Shown: piece after piece, positions 11,490 through 20,439 of the stretch | How positions within the stretch are numbered: position 1 is the first letter of the stretch | Layout of the letters: the number at the start of each line of letters is the position of its first letter | Assembly: GCF_051991245.1 (NCBI RefSeq) | Contig: NC_135415.1 | Span: 11,119,899 to 11,183,898, forward strand | DNA length: 64,000 nucleotides | Origin: Festucalex cinctus | Taxonomy: Eukaryota; Chordata; Actinopteri; Syngnathiformes; Syngnathidae | Direction of reading: 5' to 3' | Made by a program: the position numbers and the translations under genes | The notes under the pieces: model-generated | Told to the model about the DNA's origin: nothing | The model's database searches: none | What the model saw: the letters and a program-made list of their open reading frames with translations, nothing else

Positions 11490-13168
11490 AAAAAAAAAAA
11501 TACAAAGTTTTCAAAATAATTATCTCTAACAGAAACTTTAAAGACAAAAAAAATGGAAATTAAACAGGTCAAAATCAAATTGAATAAAATAATAAAAAAT
11601 ATACATTTGTATTAGATGTTGTAAAATAATCACGGCTTATAACCGAGAAGGAAAATAATGCATATTCATGCATATTCAAATCAATTAACTCATTCACTCT
11701 CGTAAAAAAGTATAATTCAAAAATTAAATACAAACGTATTTATTTATTTACATGTATTTTCTTGCTCTTTTTATTTCTATTTTTTTTTCATATAATTTTC
11801 GAATTTGTTTTAAAGCCATTTTTATTTTCACTTTTAGTAATTTATTTATTTAGTCATTTATTTATTTTGAATTTTGGCAGTTTTGTTTCTCCATAAGCAT
11901 GCGGGTGTGCGTCCGAAACAAAAGGTTCAAGTTTTCAACTGCTCTTGGCAGCCATCTTGGAAGTATAGCTTTATTGGAGGTCGTTGATATTTTGGTTCAC
12001 GAAAACAAAGTTAAGGTCTCCGCAATTTGAACCATTTTGTCGCATTTCTGGCCAGCTTTACTCGAACGGCAACTAGGGATAGACCGATTATCGGCCGGGC
12101 CGATTATCGGCGCTGATATTTGGCATTTTGACAAATATTGGCAAATTTAGGGTTTTATCAGGATTTGTGAGATGTTCACAGACAGATTTACTTGTTGCAA
12201 AGAATATTCAGACAATTTTTCGCTGTCTGCAAAGATCTCTTGAAACCTTTTACAAACGCCTGACAAAACCCCCAAATTAGCTCCGTTCACATGCACATCA
12301 GTGAGATAAAGGGAATGTTTCATTTATGGATTGATTTAAATTTCCACTGTATAAAAAAAAATGATGCTGACACTGGGGACTCCTTACACTTTTTATTTAA
12401 GGAAAAAAAAAGAGAAAAAGAAAAAAAAAAAGCTCCCTGCATTTTTTGTGAGATTTTTTTTAAAAACAGAGCTGTCAATTCTATATATGTTAAAAAAAAA
12501 AAAAAAAAAAAAAAAGACTTGTTTTTTTTTTTTTAAAGTTCTGCCGCTGATATTTTCTCCTTTACTGCAAATAAATATCGGCTTGTTTTTATTTATTTAT
12601 TTATTTTTTATTTGTAATTCTGACGCTAATATTTTCTCTTTTACTGCAAATGAATATCAGCTTGTTTTTTTATTAATTAATTAATTAATTTATTTATTTA
12701 TTAATTAATGTATTTATTTATTTATTTATTTATTTGTAATTCTGACGCTAATATTTTCACTTTTACTGCAAATGAATATCAGCTTGTTTTTTATTAATTA
12801 ATTAATTTATTTATTTATTTATTTATTTGTAATTCTGACGCTAATATTTTCACTTTTACTGCAAATGAATATCGGCTTGTTTTTATTTATTTATTTGTAA
12901 TTCTGACGCTTAGTATTTCCTCTTTTACTGCAAATGAATATCGGCTTGAAATATCGGTTATCGGGCTCCTTGACTCCTACTAATCGGTATCGGCCTGGGC
13001 CTTGAAAAAAAACAAAAAAAACATCGGTCTCTCATCACTAACGACAACGGCGCGAGAAGCCCATTTGGCCAGTGACTGATGGCGATGTCCTCCCGCTTTG
13101 TATTATTTCCTCCGCAGTTGACACTACAGAGCAGCAAGTCCCGAGTGGCCTTCTTTGAGGAACTCTAA
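1471..13168 (+). CDS. nf2: merlin (neurofibromin 2), C-terminal half, 8 exons
   Basis: Merlin is a FERM-family (ezrin/radixin/moesin-like) tumour suppressor that links membrane proteins to actin and promotes Hippo signalling at the cell cortex. Exons join as 1471-1545, 2933-3046, 4092-4214, 4550-4767, 6723-6825, 7948-8066, 9209-9368 and 13118-13168. Together they are 963 nt, 320 residues plus stop, in one frame, each bounded by AG and GT. The first two exons give the end of FERM lobe F3 (FTIKPLDKK, GNHDLFMRRR), the next three a charged coiled coil, and the last three the C-terminal tail ending RVAFFEEL. The regulatory serine context KRLSMEIEKEK (human Ser518) is intact. Exon sizes of 75, 114, 123 and 218 nt equal those I recall for human NF2. 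The FERM start is upstream of the window. No human-like alternative exon 16 was seen. Teleosts have nf2a and nf2b; I cannot tell which this is. Confidence 0.97.
1829..2350 (+). mobile_element. hAT-type MITE in nf2 intron 9
   Basis: Terminal inverted repeats TAGGGATGTAA and TTACATCCCTA enclose 522 bp rich in CACGATATTG-like palindromes. The flanking 8-mers gttttaat (1821-1828) and gttttatc (2351-2358) match at 6 of 8 positions, as expected for an aged hAT target duplication. It contains a 24-base A run (1952-1975) and an ATT microsatellite (about 2020-2048). It has no coding capacity. Confidence 0.85.
2381..2457. repeat. (AT)n microsatellite
   Basis: A nearly pure AT dinucleotide tract of about 77 bp with one GT interruption near the start, in nf2 intron 9. 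Confidence 0.95.
2715..2835 (+). pseudogene. LINE reverse transcriptase fragment (L2/Rex-like)
   Basis: From 2725 the + strand reads VPQGSLLGPLLFS, the conserved RT block around the thumb-side of the palm. After a one-base shift it continues SLYLLPLGDAI, typical of L2-clade fish LINEs. It is a short frameshifted relic 100 bp upstream of nf2 exon 10. Clade assignment is tentative. Confidence 0.65.
2933..3046 (+). CDS. nf2: nf2 exon 10 equivalent
   Basis: 38 codons in phase 0-0, from ILQLCVGNHDLFMRRRR to EERARKQ. This is the last FERM helix running into the first coiled-coil helix. The acceptor is TGCTCCCCAG and the donor GTAGGC, a slightly weak match at the third base onward. Confidence 0.96.
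3214..3440 (+). mobile_element. truncated hAT-type MITE
   Basis: The left end TAGGGCTGCACGATATTGGAAAAA is typical of fish hAT elements. No matching right end (CAGCCCTA) appears in the following 500 bp, so the right limit is a guess. The rest of nf2 intron 10 (to 4091) shows nothing recognisable. Confidence 0.5.
4092..4214 (+). CDS. nf2: nf2 exon 11 equivalent
   Basis: 41 codons in phase 0-0, from VERQLLNQEKQRREEAER to ARVANEAL. It is a strongly charged coiled-coil segment. The acceptor is GTCCACCCAG and the donor GTGCGT. Confidence 0.97.
4236..4334 (+). mobile_element. right end of TTAA-type MITE in nf2 intron 11
   Basis: The segment ends with a TTTTGGGAGCGAATGAG block followed by TTAA, the same terminus as the full-length copies at 53145-53640 and 18615-19112. 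Only the last 100 bp are present. Confidence 0.6.
4550..4767 (+). CDS. nf2: nf2 exon 12 equivalent
   Basis: 218 nt in phase 0-2, from LRSEQTADLLAEKAQ to KMAEQSQRR. It is alanine/glutamate-rich coiled coil. The acceptor is GCCCGTCTGCAG and the donor GTGACC. It is GC-rich compared with the introns. Confidence 0.97.
4780..5035 (+). repeat. stacked 3' ends of the TTAA-type MITE
   Basis: The block GGTAATATTTAAAAT followed by a YGTATTTATACGT-like stretch occurs three times, near 4790, 4880 and 4985. The first two are separated by complementary pieces around AGAGCATACAGAAG and CTTCTGTATGCTCTAGC. The last copy runs into a GGGAGC end. This looks like nested or rearranged copies of the family at 53145-53640. 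From 5040 to 5940 intron 12 shows nothing I recognise. Confidence 0.55.
5945..5995. repeat. poly(A) run of 51 bases
   Basis: Uninterrupted A tract directly 5' of a hAT-type MITE in nf2 intron 12. Its length may be affected by assembly. Confidence 0.9.
6014..6459 (+). mobile_element. hAT-type MITE with perfect target duplication
   Basis: 446 bp beginning TAGGGGTGTGACGATAT and ending CCCCACCCCTA. It is flanked on both sides by the identical 8-mer gtgatggg (6006-6013 and 6460-6467). The interior has ATCGATAT/CGTGATA palindromic stretches and no ORF of note. A rearranged relative lies in reverse orientation at about 8775-9053. Confidence 0.93.
6641..6685. repeat. (TA)n microsatellite near nf2 exon 13 acceptor
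   Basis: 45 bp of pure TA ending only 37 bp before the acceptor of the exon at 6723. It lies within the zone where the branch point would be expected. Confidence 0.95.
6723..6825 (+). CDS. nf2: nf2 exon 13 equivalent
   Basis: 103 nt in phase 2-0, from AKEAEQLRQDLLEARQ to LLEITSRVYT. This is the end of the coiled coil. The acceptor is TTTTTTTGGCAG and the donor GTAATG. It is one codon shorter than the human exon as I recall it. Confidence 0.95.
6890..7030. repeat. dispersed fish repeat (GCGC-TTCTGGACACTCAAA type)
   Basis: The text around TAGAGCGCGCTTCTGGACACTCAAAAGATGCTTTACAATG and CACTCTGGTGGCGGTAA resembles a common teleost interspersed repeat. Class and boundaries are not clear. Confidence 0.4.
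7043..7564. mobile_element. inverted-repeat element, family unknown
   Basis: A perfect 21-bp inverted repeat, 7050-7070 (starting GGTGTCAGATGTG) against 7538-7558, extends imperfectly to about 30 bp and encloses about 470 bp of AT-rich DNA in nf2 intron 13. No clear target duplication was found. It could be a MITE or simply a stable fold-back. Confidence 0.55.
7948..8066 (+). CDS. nf2: nf2 exon 14 equivalent
   Basis: 119 nt in phase 0-2, from YPSLLVDCVPPELSF to RLSMEIEKE. It holds the linker and the serine of KRLSME, which corresponds to human Ser518, the PAK/PKA site that switches merlin conformation. The linker is shorter and less proline-rich than in human. The acceptor is TCCTCGTCAG and the donor GTGAGT. 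Confidence 0.96.
8067..8770 (+). other. nf2: nf2 intron 14 first part, no feature seen
   Basis: AT-rich intron with short A runs. No repeat family or coding signal was recognised. Confidence 0.6.
8775..9053 (-). mobile_element. partial copy of the 6014-6459 hAT MITE, reversed
   Basis: On the - strand it reads inward from 9053 as TAGGAGTGTGACGATATCG, then shares a GATAATC...ACGCAAG block and a CAAGTCTTCAGG block with 6014-6459 in the same order. The far end is truncated, so no target duplication can be assigned. Confidence 0.75.
9209..9368 (+). CDS. nf2: nf2 exon 15 equivalent
   Basis: 160 nt in phase 2-0, from VEYMEKSKHLQEQLNEL to GASKHSNFKK. This is the helical C-terminal domain that binds the FERM domain in the closed form. 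The acceptor is CCTGCGCTAG and the donor GTATCC. Confidence 0.96.
9605..10165 (+). repeat. about 175-bp tandem repeat, three copies
   Basis: Copies begin near 9641, 9813 and 9993 with the block CGGTAACTGCA (third copy AGTAACTGCA) and share GGGTTGCTAGCTAGTTATCAGC. The first copy lacks about 10 bp. Each unit ends with AGTGTTAATTTT plus about 35 bp that are also the left end of the hAT MITE starting at 10125. Confidence 0.85.
10125..10553 (+). mobile_element. hAT-type MITE joined to a tandem array
   Basis: 429 bp with ends AGTGTTAATTT and AAATTAACACT and identical flanking 8-mers gcaccttc (10117-10124 and 10554-10561). The interior is repeated TTTTAGTC motifs. The element at 25824-26819 has related ends. 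Beyond it, 10562-11430 is TAGCTAGC-rich sequence with no gene. Confidence 0.88.
11434..11487. repeat. (CA)n microsatellite
   Basis: About 27 pure CA units in nf2 intron 15. From 11490 to 12065 the intron has only a short TTAACTCATTCACTC block at about 11684, which looks like a stub of the TTAA-type MITE. Confidence 0.95.
12074..13040 (+). mobile_element. hAT-type MITE (TAGGGATAGACCGAT family), expanded copy
   Basis: Starts TAGGGATAGACCGATTATCGG and ends ATCGGTCTCTCATCACTA. The flanking 8-mers acggcaac (12066-12073) and acgacaac (13041-13048) differ at one base. The interior from about 12540 to 12950 is a tandem run of TTCTGACGCTAATATTTTC units separated by TTTA/TTAA stretches, which makes this copy much longer than the sister at 37596-38188. 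Confidence 0.9.
13118..13168 (+). CDS. nf2: nf2 last coding exon (isoform-1 type C terminus)
   Basis: LTLQSSKSRVAFFEEL and the stop TAA, phase 0. This matches the long merlin isoform end needed for head-to-tail closure. The acceptor is TTTCCTCCGCAG. Confidence 0.97.
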   Translation: MTLQSSKSRVAFFEEL

Positions 13169-14310
13169 GCAAGTCTTCTCCAGTCCCTTCTACAGCAAAA
13201 AACAAAACCAAGACCACTACTGTGGCATCTTCAGGGGGCCCTCACAGACGCACAAACATGGATGCTGGTTTTCCTGAACCTCATTTGGAACTCAAAGGTC
13301 ATGTTTTTTCATATTTAACAATAATGCAAGTAAAACTCTGGCATGCAAACTCATGCTCACCAACAGAGTCACAAATAGTTTCCTGATGTCGATGAAAACA
13401 AGCACAAACAAATATTGCACGATAGAAATCATCTTCAGGACGGAACTCGTTTTCGTTTGATAACGTTTCCCGTATTAAATCACGACTGCTTATCTGTTTC
13501 TGGAGGAGTGAGGAACTTTTACAATAACTATCTGCCGTAATTTGTCGAGTAACAGACACAAAAAGATTTTTTGCACCCCAAAAACCGAAACAAACAAAAT
13601 TGTTCGCAGGCAGTTTATACATTTGTTGGTGACAAGAAAAACCTTTGGAAAAGTGAAAATTGTCTGTGAGCATTTTTGCAACATTTGATGAATCCCTTCC
13701 CGAAATCCCCAAATTTGCTACGTTCACAAGAATTCACAAGCTTTCACCATTCAATGAGATACCAGCTTTATGAAAACTCGCAATTTGTGACAAGAAAAAC
13801 CATTTAAACTGTTTGGAGAATGTTTAGGGAACGTTCCACTCTTGAACGAACCCTGACGTGAAATCGACATTCGTTAGCGTCGCCAACATTTGCCCCTTTA
13901 GACGTCATTGCTGTCATTTTATTTTTAAAGAATTGTAAGCTAGCTTTAGGGGACGCCTTAAGTTGGGATCAAGTTAAAAAAGAAAAAAAGAAAAAAAAAG
14001 TTACATGGTGTGCCTTGGCTGACTGTTTACACTACTTTTTTAAATGCAATTATGCAACATTTTGAAATACTATTTTACATACACTTTGTATTGTTGTACT
14101 GTATGTCATACAGTACAACAATTTTGTAACAAATCTTGTGACTTTTTAGTTTGTAAGAATGAACTAGTTAACCAATTGGGACTACCCTTGTATTGTACAG
14201 TGTACATATGCTAATGTGTGCGACTATAAATTCCACAACATATACAGGAACATGTATTTTCTGGGTTTGTTTGTTTTTCCTAAATAAAATCACATGTTTC
14301 TACCATATGT
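13169..14310 (+). other. nf2: nf2 3' UTR (probable)
   Basis: Sequence after the stop lacks recognisable repeats until about 14395 and ends at a good polyadenylation signal. The ORFs on either strand here look like chance. Confidence 0.6.
14283..14288 (+). promoter_or_regulatory. nf2: candidate nf2 polyadenylation signal AATAAA
   Basis: CCTAAATAAAATCAC is followed within 45 bp by a GT-rich stretch (GTGTTTATTTTGGTGTG), the usual downstream element. It is the best signal before the repeat array starts. Confidence 0.6.
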
Positions 14311-14394
14311 GGCTGAGGTGTTTATTTTGGTGTGATTGGGCTCCCTGGGACCAGCAAATCCCCAGGGAGCCGTGACCTCAAAGAGTGGTTAGTT

Positions 14395-15600
14395 GTTTAC
14401 CTAGTCAGTGGGCAAGTTAGTTGGTTGATGTGCTGGTTATTTGATTGGAACTTGTTTCATTGTTTGATTGCTTAGTTCGGTTGTTTGTTTGTTTGTTTAT
14501 TTTTTTAAATTAGTTTGTATGTTTAGTTAGTTAGGTAATACGATGGTTGGTTGATCTGTTGTCCAGTTTGTTAGTAAGTCAGTTCATTTTTGGAGGGAGT
14601 TAATCATTTAATTACTTGGTTGGTTAGTTTTGTAGGCAATGAGTTGCTTGGTTTGGTGGGTGGTTAGTTAAGTTGTTGAATTGGTGGGTTTATTGCCAGT
14701 TAGTCTGTTAGTTAGCGGATTGATTGGTGTTTTCTGAGCTGTATAATTGGTTGGATAGCTGTTCAGTTAGTTAGTTAGCTAGTTACCCTGGATTGACTGG
14801 CAACCAGTTCATGGTGTACCCCGCCTACTGCCCGAAGACTGTCTGTCTGGGATAGGCTCCAGCACCCCCACGACCCTTGTGAGGAGTAAGTGATTAAGAA
14901 AATGGATGGATGGATAGTTAGTTAGTTAGTTAGTTAGTTAATATGTTGGCTGGTTGTTAGTTTGCCAGCTATTCAGACCATTAATGAGTTACTTAACTGT
15001 TTGGGTTAGTTATTTGGAAGGTTAGTTATTTGAATGTTTGGTTAGTTAATGTAGTTTGTTGTTTAATTGGTTGGGTGCGTGGTTGGTTACCTTCATAGTT
15101 AGTTAGTTAGTTAGCTAGTTAGTGTATAAACCTTTTGGTGAGTTAATATGTTGGTTGGTTGGTTGGTTTGCCAGCTACTCAAACCATTAATGAGTTACTT
15201 AGATGTTTGGGTTAATTATTTGGAAGGTTAGTTATTTGAATGTTTGGTTAGTTAGTGTAGTTTGTTGTTTAATTGGTTGGGTGCGTGGTTGTTTACCTTC
15301 ATAGTTAGTTTGTTGTTAGTGTATTAATTAGGTAGTTAGAGCAATACAGTACTTAGTCAGTTAGTTAGTTAATAGTTTGGTTATTTAATTAGCCTGCTAG
15401 TCTGACCTTCATGATGTTATTAATTGTTTGGGTGTTGGTTGCTTGCGTGTGTGGTTTGTTATGCGACGCTTGTGATTTGGATGCTCAGTTGGTTAGTTTT
15501 ACTTTTGGTTAGTAGTTAAGAAGAGTTAGTTACTTGGTTAATTTGACAGACTGTTAGTCATTTAGTCAACTAGTTGGTTCATTAGTAGTTGTTTGGTTCA
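14395..15600 (+). repeat. degenerate TTAGTTGG array
   Basis: A long run of TTAG, TTGG, TTTG and related tetramers without a strict period. A larger unit of about 206 bp, starting ATATGTTGGYTGGTTG, is repeated at 14941 and 15147. Confidence 0.85.
14785..14916 (-). mobile_element. ATCC-tailed interspersed repeat
   Basis: On the - strand it starts with the CCATCCATCCATTTTC tail, then ACTCCTCACAAGGGTCGTGGG, GCTGGAGCCTATCCCAG and ACACCATGAACTGGTTGCC. The same repeat occurs at 36057-36182. This is a common teleost repeat, probably the 3' tail of a LINE. Confidence 0.7.
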
Positions 15601-16280
15601 TTTTCATTCAAAGAAGCTGAGAGATGACAGAATCCATAATAACAAAGTTGATTAGTGTTACAGATGTCCTTGTGATTCTCATTTATTTAAAATCCCTACG
15701 GGTAATTGTCACCTAGGTTACAATGGATAACAGAACTGCAGAGGGTGTTGTTTTAAGTAACGGTAACTCCATTTGATTTATTTTTTTGTCTGAAGAGTTT
15801 CCAGTGTATTTCATATTTTACTGCCTTCCTTCCTCCTTCCTTGCCTCACATGTGCTTCCATCTGTGTGGGTAGAGCAGCATCTCATCCGTCCCGTGGGAA
15901 TCGTTGCTGCGCTTGCTCGGCTGCCGTTTTACTGTTTGGAATCTCGCACTTACGCACACACATGCGCACGCTCATGCAGAATAGTATCATAAGCGTCTTC
16001 TGGCTAAATTGTCTTTTGTCTTCATCTTTTCTTTTCCGGTGCGGAATGTTGACGATTCCTCCTAGTGAACCGTTGATGGGGGATTGCGGCTGATTGTGTG
16101 GCAATTGTTGCCCGCAGTTAGCGAGCATGCAAATGAGTTTATTTTCAGACGTGGCGGAACTCACTTGGTAACGCTCCCTGATGACGAATACCACGCAGCT
16201 TCTCAATAGGTTCACAACAGACACATTCACGATGTACGTTATATTCCAAATTTAACGTGCAACTTTTAGTTCATTTTTTT
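15601..16280. other. intergenic, no feature seen
   Basis: Mixed-composition sequence between two TTAG arrays. The ORFs on both strands are short and resemble no family I know. Confidence 0.5.
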
Positions 16281-16790
16281 TTGGTCATTTGGGTTAATCG
16301 CTTACTTTCTTAGCTGGCTGGTTGGGTAGCCAGTTAACACCTCAGGGAGTGGATTAGTCGCATACTTTGTGGCTGAGTTGATTGATTTGCCAGCAACTTA
16401 AGTTTGGTAGCTTGTCAGTTAAGTTTACATGGCTGGTTTGTTGGTTCTTTGGTTTGTTGGTTGGTTGGTTAGTCATTTAGTTAGTTAGTCAGTCAGGCAG
16501 TCTAACCTGGCTTGTTTGTTGGTTGTATAATTTCTTGATTTGTTATTTAGCATTTTGTCAGTTAACTGGTTGGTTGGATGTGTGACTACTGACTAGTTAG
16601 TTTGATTAATAGTTTATTTTTTTTTAGTTGGTTATTTGGTTGATTTAGTTGGGTGATTTGTTAGTTGTTTAATTTGTGGGTAGTTCGTCAATGTTGTGCG
16701 GTTAGTCGGCTGGTTATTTTTGTGTTTGTTTATTAGTGTTTTGGTTGGTTGGTTAGATAGGTTTGGATTAATATATGCTGGCCTGTTGTT
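16281..16790 (+). repeat. degenerate TTAGTTGG array, second block
   Basis: Same TTGG/TTAG-rich character as 14395-15600, for example a GGTTGGTTGGTTAGTC stretch near 16460. Confidence 0.8.
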
Positions 16791-17390
16791 GTTGCATAGT
16801 TCTTATTACTAACTTTATTTCTTTTCTCAATTTGAGCTGTGCATCCTTTATGATTTTTTTTATGAACGTTGAATTTGAAATAAACGTTTGAATTGAATAA
16901 TTTAATTGTGCCTCCATCCTGAGTCAAACTTGTGTTGTTGTTTTTTTTTGCCATTTTTTTCTTCTCCATGCCAACGATTTCCTTCTTCATCCCCTGTGAC
17001 GTGTCGGAGGATCCGAGGTCGTCGGCCATCATCAGTGTTTTATTCACACTCACGTCTGTGCCCTGCGAGTGTGTTAGCACGCATGACACGACTTTAAAAA
17101 AAAAAAAAAAAAGTCAGCGGCGGGCCCTTATTAAGCAGAACGCCATTTCACAGTGTTCCCGTGGTTAAATGTCATGCTTGGGGAAAGGAGAAGAAGAAAA
17201 AGAAAAAAAAAAAGTGAGTGAGTGAGAAAATGCACAGAGTGTGAGTGGCGTTTGATTTCCTGAGGGCTTTTTTGTCCTTCAAATTGAATTTGTTCTTTTT
17301 CGGTTAAAAACTAAAACAAAATTTATCACATACTTTTTTTTTTCTTTCTTTTTTTTTTATTATGAAACTATGATTAATTTCCTTGCTAAG
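16791..17390. other. intergenic, no gene recognised
   Basis: It contains a GC-richer stretch (about 16975-17090) open on both strands. Neither translation shows known motifs or splice context. It could be a conserved non-coding block or chance. Confidence 0.4.
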
Positions 17391-17990
17391 CTGTTAGCTG
17401 AACGTGGTGTATTTCATCCACATGAACTTGTTGGCAGGTCTGTTGCTCGGCTGGGTTGTTAGTCAGTTTATTAACTTGCTAGTTGATTGTTCAGTTGATC
17501 GTTTGGCTAGTTAATTAGCTTGTTTGTTAAATAGTTTTTTTAATTGTTTAATTACTTGCTGTTGTAATTGGTTAGTAGGTTATAGCTCTCATTTGTTTAT
17601 TGCTTAATTAATTGTTTGGTTTGGCGTATGATTGGCTGGTTGGTTCTTCGTTCAATTAGTTTATTGACAGCTGGTTAGTTGTTTTGGTAAGATGTTTTAA
17701 TCAATTTCTGTTTTAGCGTATCGGCAAGATAGTTAGCTTGTTGGATTAGTTGGTTATTTGGGTGTTTTACAGACTTTTGTTGGGTAATTGATGAGCAGTT
17801 AGTTGGGTGTTCAATCAGTTGGTTTGTTAGTTTATTTGGTTGCTTGTTTTGATAGTTTGTTCATGTCATGATCTAATTTCTCTCATGGAATGAATAAAAT
17901 AATCCATTAATCTATGAATCAATCTGTCTAATCGGGTAGTATTATTGTTCTGTTGGCTAATTAGTTTAGATGGTTAGTTTAGAACCATTA
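17391..17990 (+). repeat. degenerate TTAGTTGG array, third block
   Basis: TTAGTTGG, TTAATTGG and related octamers dominate. It is continuous in style with the two earlier blocks. The 18000-18614 stretch after it holds no recognised feature. Confidence 0.75.
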
Positions 17991-18614
17991 CTTGGTTTGC
18001 TTTCTTGTTCTTAGTACCGTTTGTGTTTTATACACAAATTGTGTTTAAAAATGAAGAAGTCACTTGCTTTAATATGTAAATGTTAGCACTTGTTCAAATA
18101 TCCTGCGTTTTGTTTTGAAAATCTCCAAAGTAGCACATGGGGAAGTCCTGCTGGTATTCATTATGTTGTGAGTGCGCTTCACTCAGCGCTCATCCGTCTT
18201 TACCCATGAAAGTGACCCACATCTGGTGACGGGCCACAACCGCCACAATGCAGCATTTTTATTTTGTATTTTTTGGCCACACAAATCACCGGAGACCCAC
18301 TTAGGAGGAAAACATCTCGTTTTCAGCCTCCCTGCTTGGCTCATTCATTCTGAAAGCAGAAGAAGGGCGGGTCAATAAGTACGCTTTTATTTTTACAAGC
18401 GCATTTGTCTCTAAAATGTTAGTTATTAGTTAAAAAAAAGCTACAAAACATTTGCAGGCTTCTACCTAGATGGGGGAGTAACAAGTGCCGCTACAACCGG
18501 TGACCTTCCGCTGTTTTTGCCCCAAAAGAAACCCAAAGCAATTTATCTATCACAAGATTAGTCAAGCTCTCTTACCTTGAATGATTTAAGTAGCTTCACT
18601 AACAGTGTGGTGGT

Positions 18615-19112
18615 TTAAAAAAAAAACATTGACTTCCAGCCATTTTCACTGAAGCAAGCCCCTTCGCTCCAGGCTGTTTTACTGGATTTTGACTGATTTT
18701 GCAAGGTCCACAGAATATTGTGGTCCATTGCTATAAAATCATGGAACCTACCAAAAAAAAGATTAGTCTCTTCTTTCATCAGGAAAAAAAAAGTGTATTT
18801 GTATTAGTTTCCGTTTTGCAGCAATTAGCGTTAGAATATAGCTAAGTTTCATCATTATTCACAAACCTGTTGAAAACACTGGGGAAAAGAGCTTGTTGCA
18901 ACATGGCCCTGGTTGATCTCGTATACTCTGCTGCCACCCGCTGGTCATTTTTTTGTAATAATTACCATAGCTTTAAGTGACCTATTCAGGTCAGAAGCAG
19001 CATCTCTAGCATAAAAAACAAAACAAAACATAAAATGTGTGAGTACGTTTTAAGGACCATGGCAATATTTAAAATGGAAGTGTTTATATGTTTTTGGGAG
19101 AAAATTAGTTAA
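18615..19112 (+). mobile_element. TTAA-type (piggyBac-like) MITE
   Basis: The left end has TTAA then degenerate sequence to CCAGCCATTTTCACTGAAGC; the right end is TTTTTGGGAGAAAATTAG then TTAA. The interior blocks (CACAGAATATTGTG, CAACATGGCCCTGGTTGATC, CTCTGCTGCCACC) match 29955-30395 and 53145-53640 in order. Confidence 0.75.
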
Positions 19113-20207
19113 CGAGTAGTCCTCAAATGTTGCCTCCATGCTCCGCCCACATGCAATAACAAAAACTTTCAATACATTGAAATGAAAAATTTATTCTCGT
19201 CCATCTCTCAAGTATTCAAGCATAACTACTTGAGACTTTGACTTGAGACCAAAGTTCATCTTGCTAATTAAAATTGTTTTCAGTGGCTGAATTTTCAAAA
19301 ACGGAAATAACGTCCAAAAATAGTCAACTTAAATTGGCAGATTTCCTTTGTCATCTCGAGACTTTTTGTGTGTCTAGACTAATGACAGACATACCGACCA
19401 AGACTCACATTGTTATGTAAAACTGGCTTCGGGGACAGAAGTTTGTCTTGATGACCCTGAAATGGATGCTTCAAAACAAGATGGCCACCTTCTGTGGCTT
19501 TTTGAGACTTTTTTTGATGGCTCTATGCATGACTAACTGCTACACTTACTGTAGATACAAGAAATTGATTTCAGGGGTCGAATTTTGGATGCTTTAACTT
19601 CTTGAACGACCGCGATAAGCCGAAATGTCTGACTTTCTAATGTCACGATGTAAACTCAACAACGTGGCAGCTGCTTTTTAATGACGTAAATGTCTCTCTG
19701 AGTGTCAAGAATATCCTAAAACTCCCAAGTAGGCCAACGGGATTGACTTTTGATGTCATCCGACGTTATGTAAGCGGCACGGCGCTGCGAGACGCCATAG
19801 CCCCGCTAACATCAAGATGACACACACACACTGCTTCTGCAAAAAGAAGCTCCAACTGCCGTCAGGTCTGGAAGTTCTCCCGCTTGTAAACTCTATTTTT
19901 AGCCTAGCGAGGTGCCGTTACGCCGTGTTATTATTATTTTGTGTGTGTGTGTGTGTGTGTGTGTAAAAATGTTCTTCCTCCATGCACAACATTTCCATTC
20001 TGTCTTCCTCGCCGCCTCTCATCAAAAACAATTCAGACTAAACACGGTAATGTGACTCATTTAGCTGCCGGAAAATATACATTCAGTGTACCCGATGCGG
20101 GACGATGTGTAATTAGCTTATTATCCAAGTCTACAACTTGTAACTTGAAAAATGATGATTATGTACAGTATAACCTACCACGCACGCACACCAAATTTGC
20201 AATTAAT
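19113..20207. other. intergenic, (GT)12 and otherwise nothing seen
   Basis: Unique-looking sequence with a (GT)n tract at 19941-19964. No coding exon with convincing splice sites was recognised. Confidence 0.5.
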
Positions 20208-20215
20208 GACTACGA

Positions 20216-20428
20216 CAGGGGTGGCGAGATCCGGTCTTCGAGGGCCGCATTCCTGCCGGTTTTGGATATTTCCCTTCTTCAACACAGCTGATTCATGATC
20301 AGCTCATCAGCAAGCTCTGCAGAAACCTGATAACGAGCCTGTTAATTGGAATCAGCTGCACTTCGAGTAGGGAAATCTATAAAACCTGCAGGACACCGGC
20401 CCTCGAGGACCGCAGTTTGCCACCCCTG
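20216..20428 (+). mobile_element. short hAT-type MITE, perfect target duplication
   Basis: 213 bp beginning CAGGGGTGGCGAGATCCGG and ending GTTTGCCACCCCTG. Flanked by identical gactacga (20208-20215 and 20429-20436). Inner inverted halves CGAGGGCC and GGCCCTCGAGGACC give a strong hairpin. Confidence 0.95.
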
Positions 20429-20439
20429 GACTACGAGGT

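Noticed and set aside
16733..17168. Small gene open on both strands at 16900-17100
   Set aside because: No motif, poor splice context and overlapping open frames on both strands; could be non-coding conservation at most.
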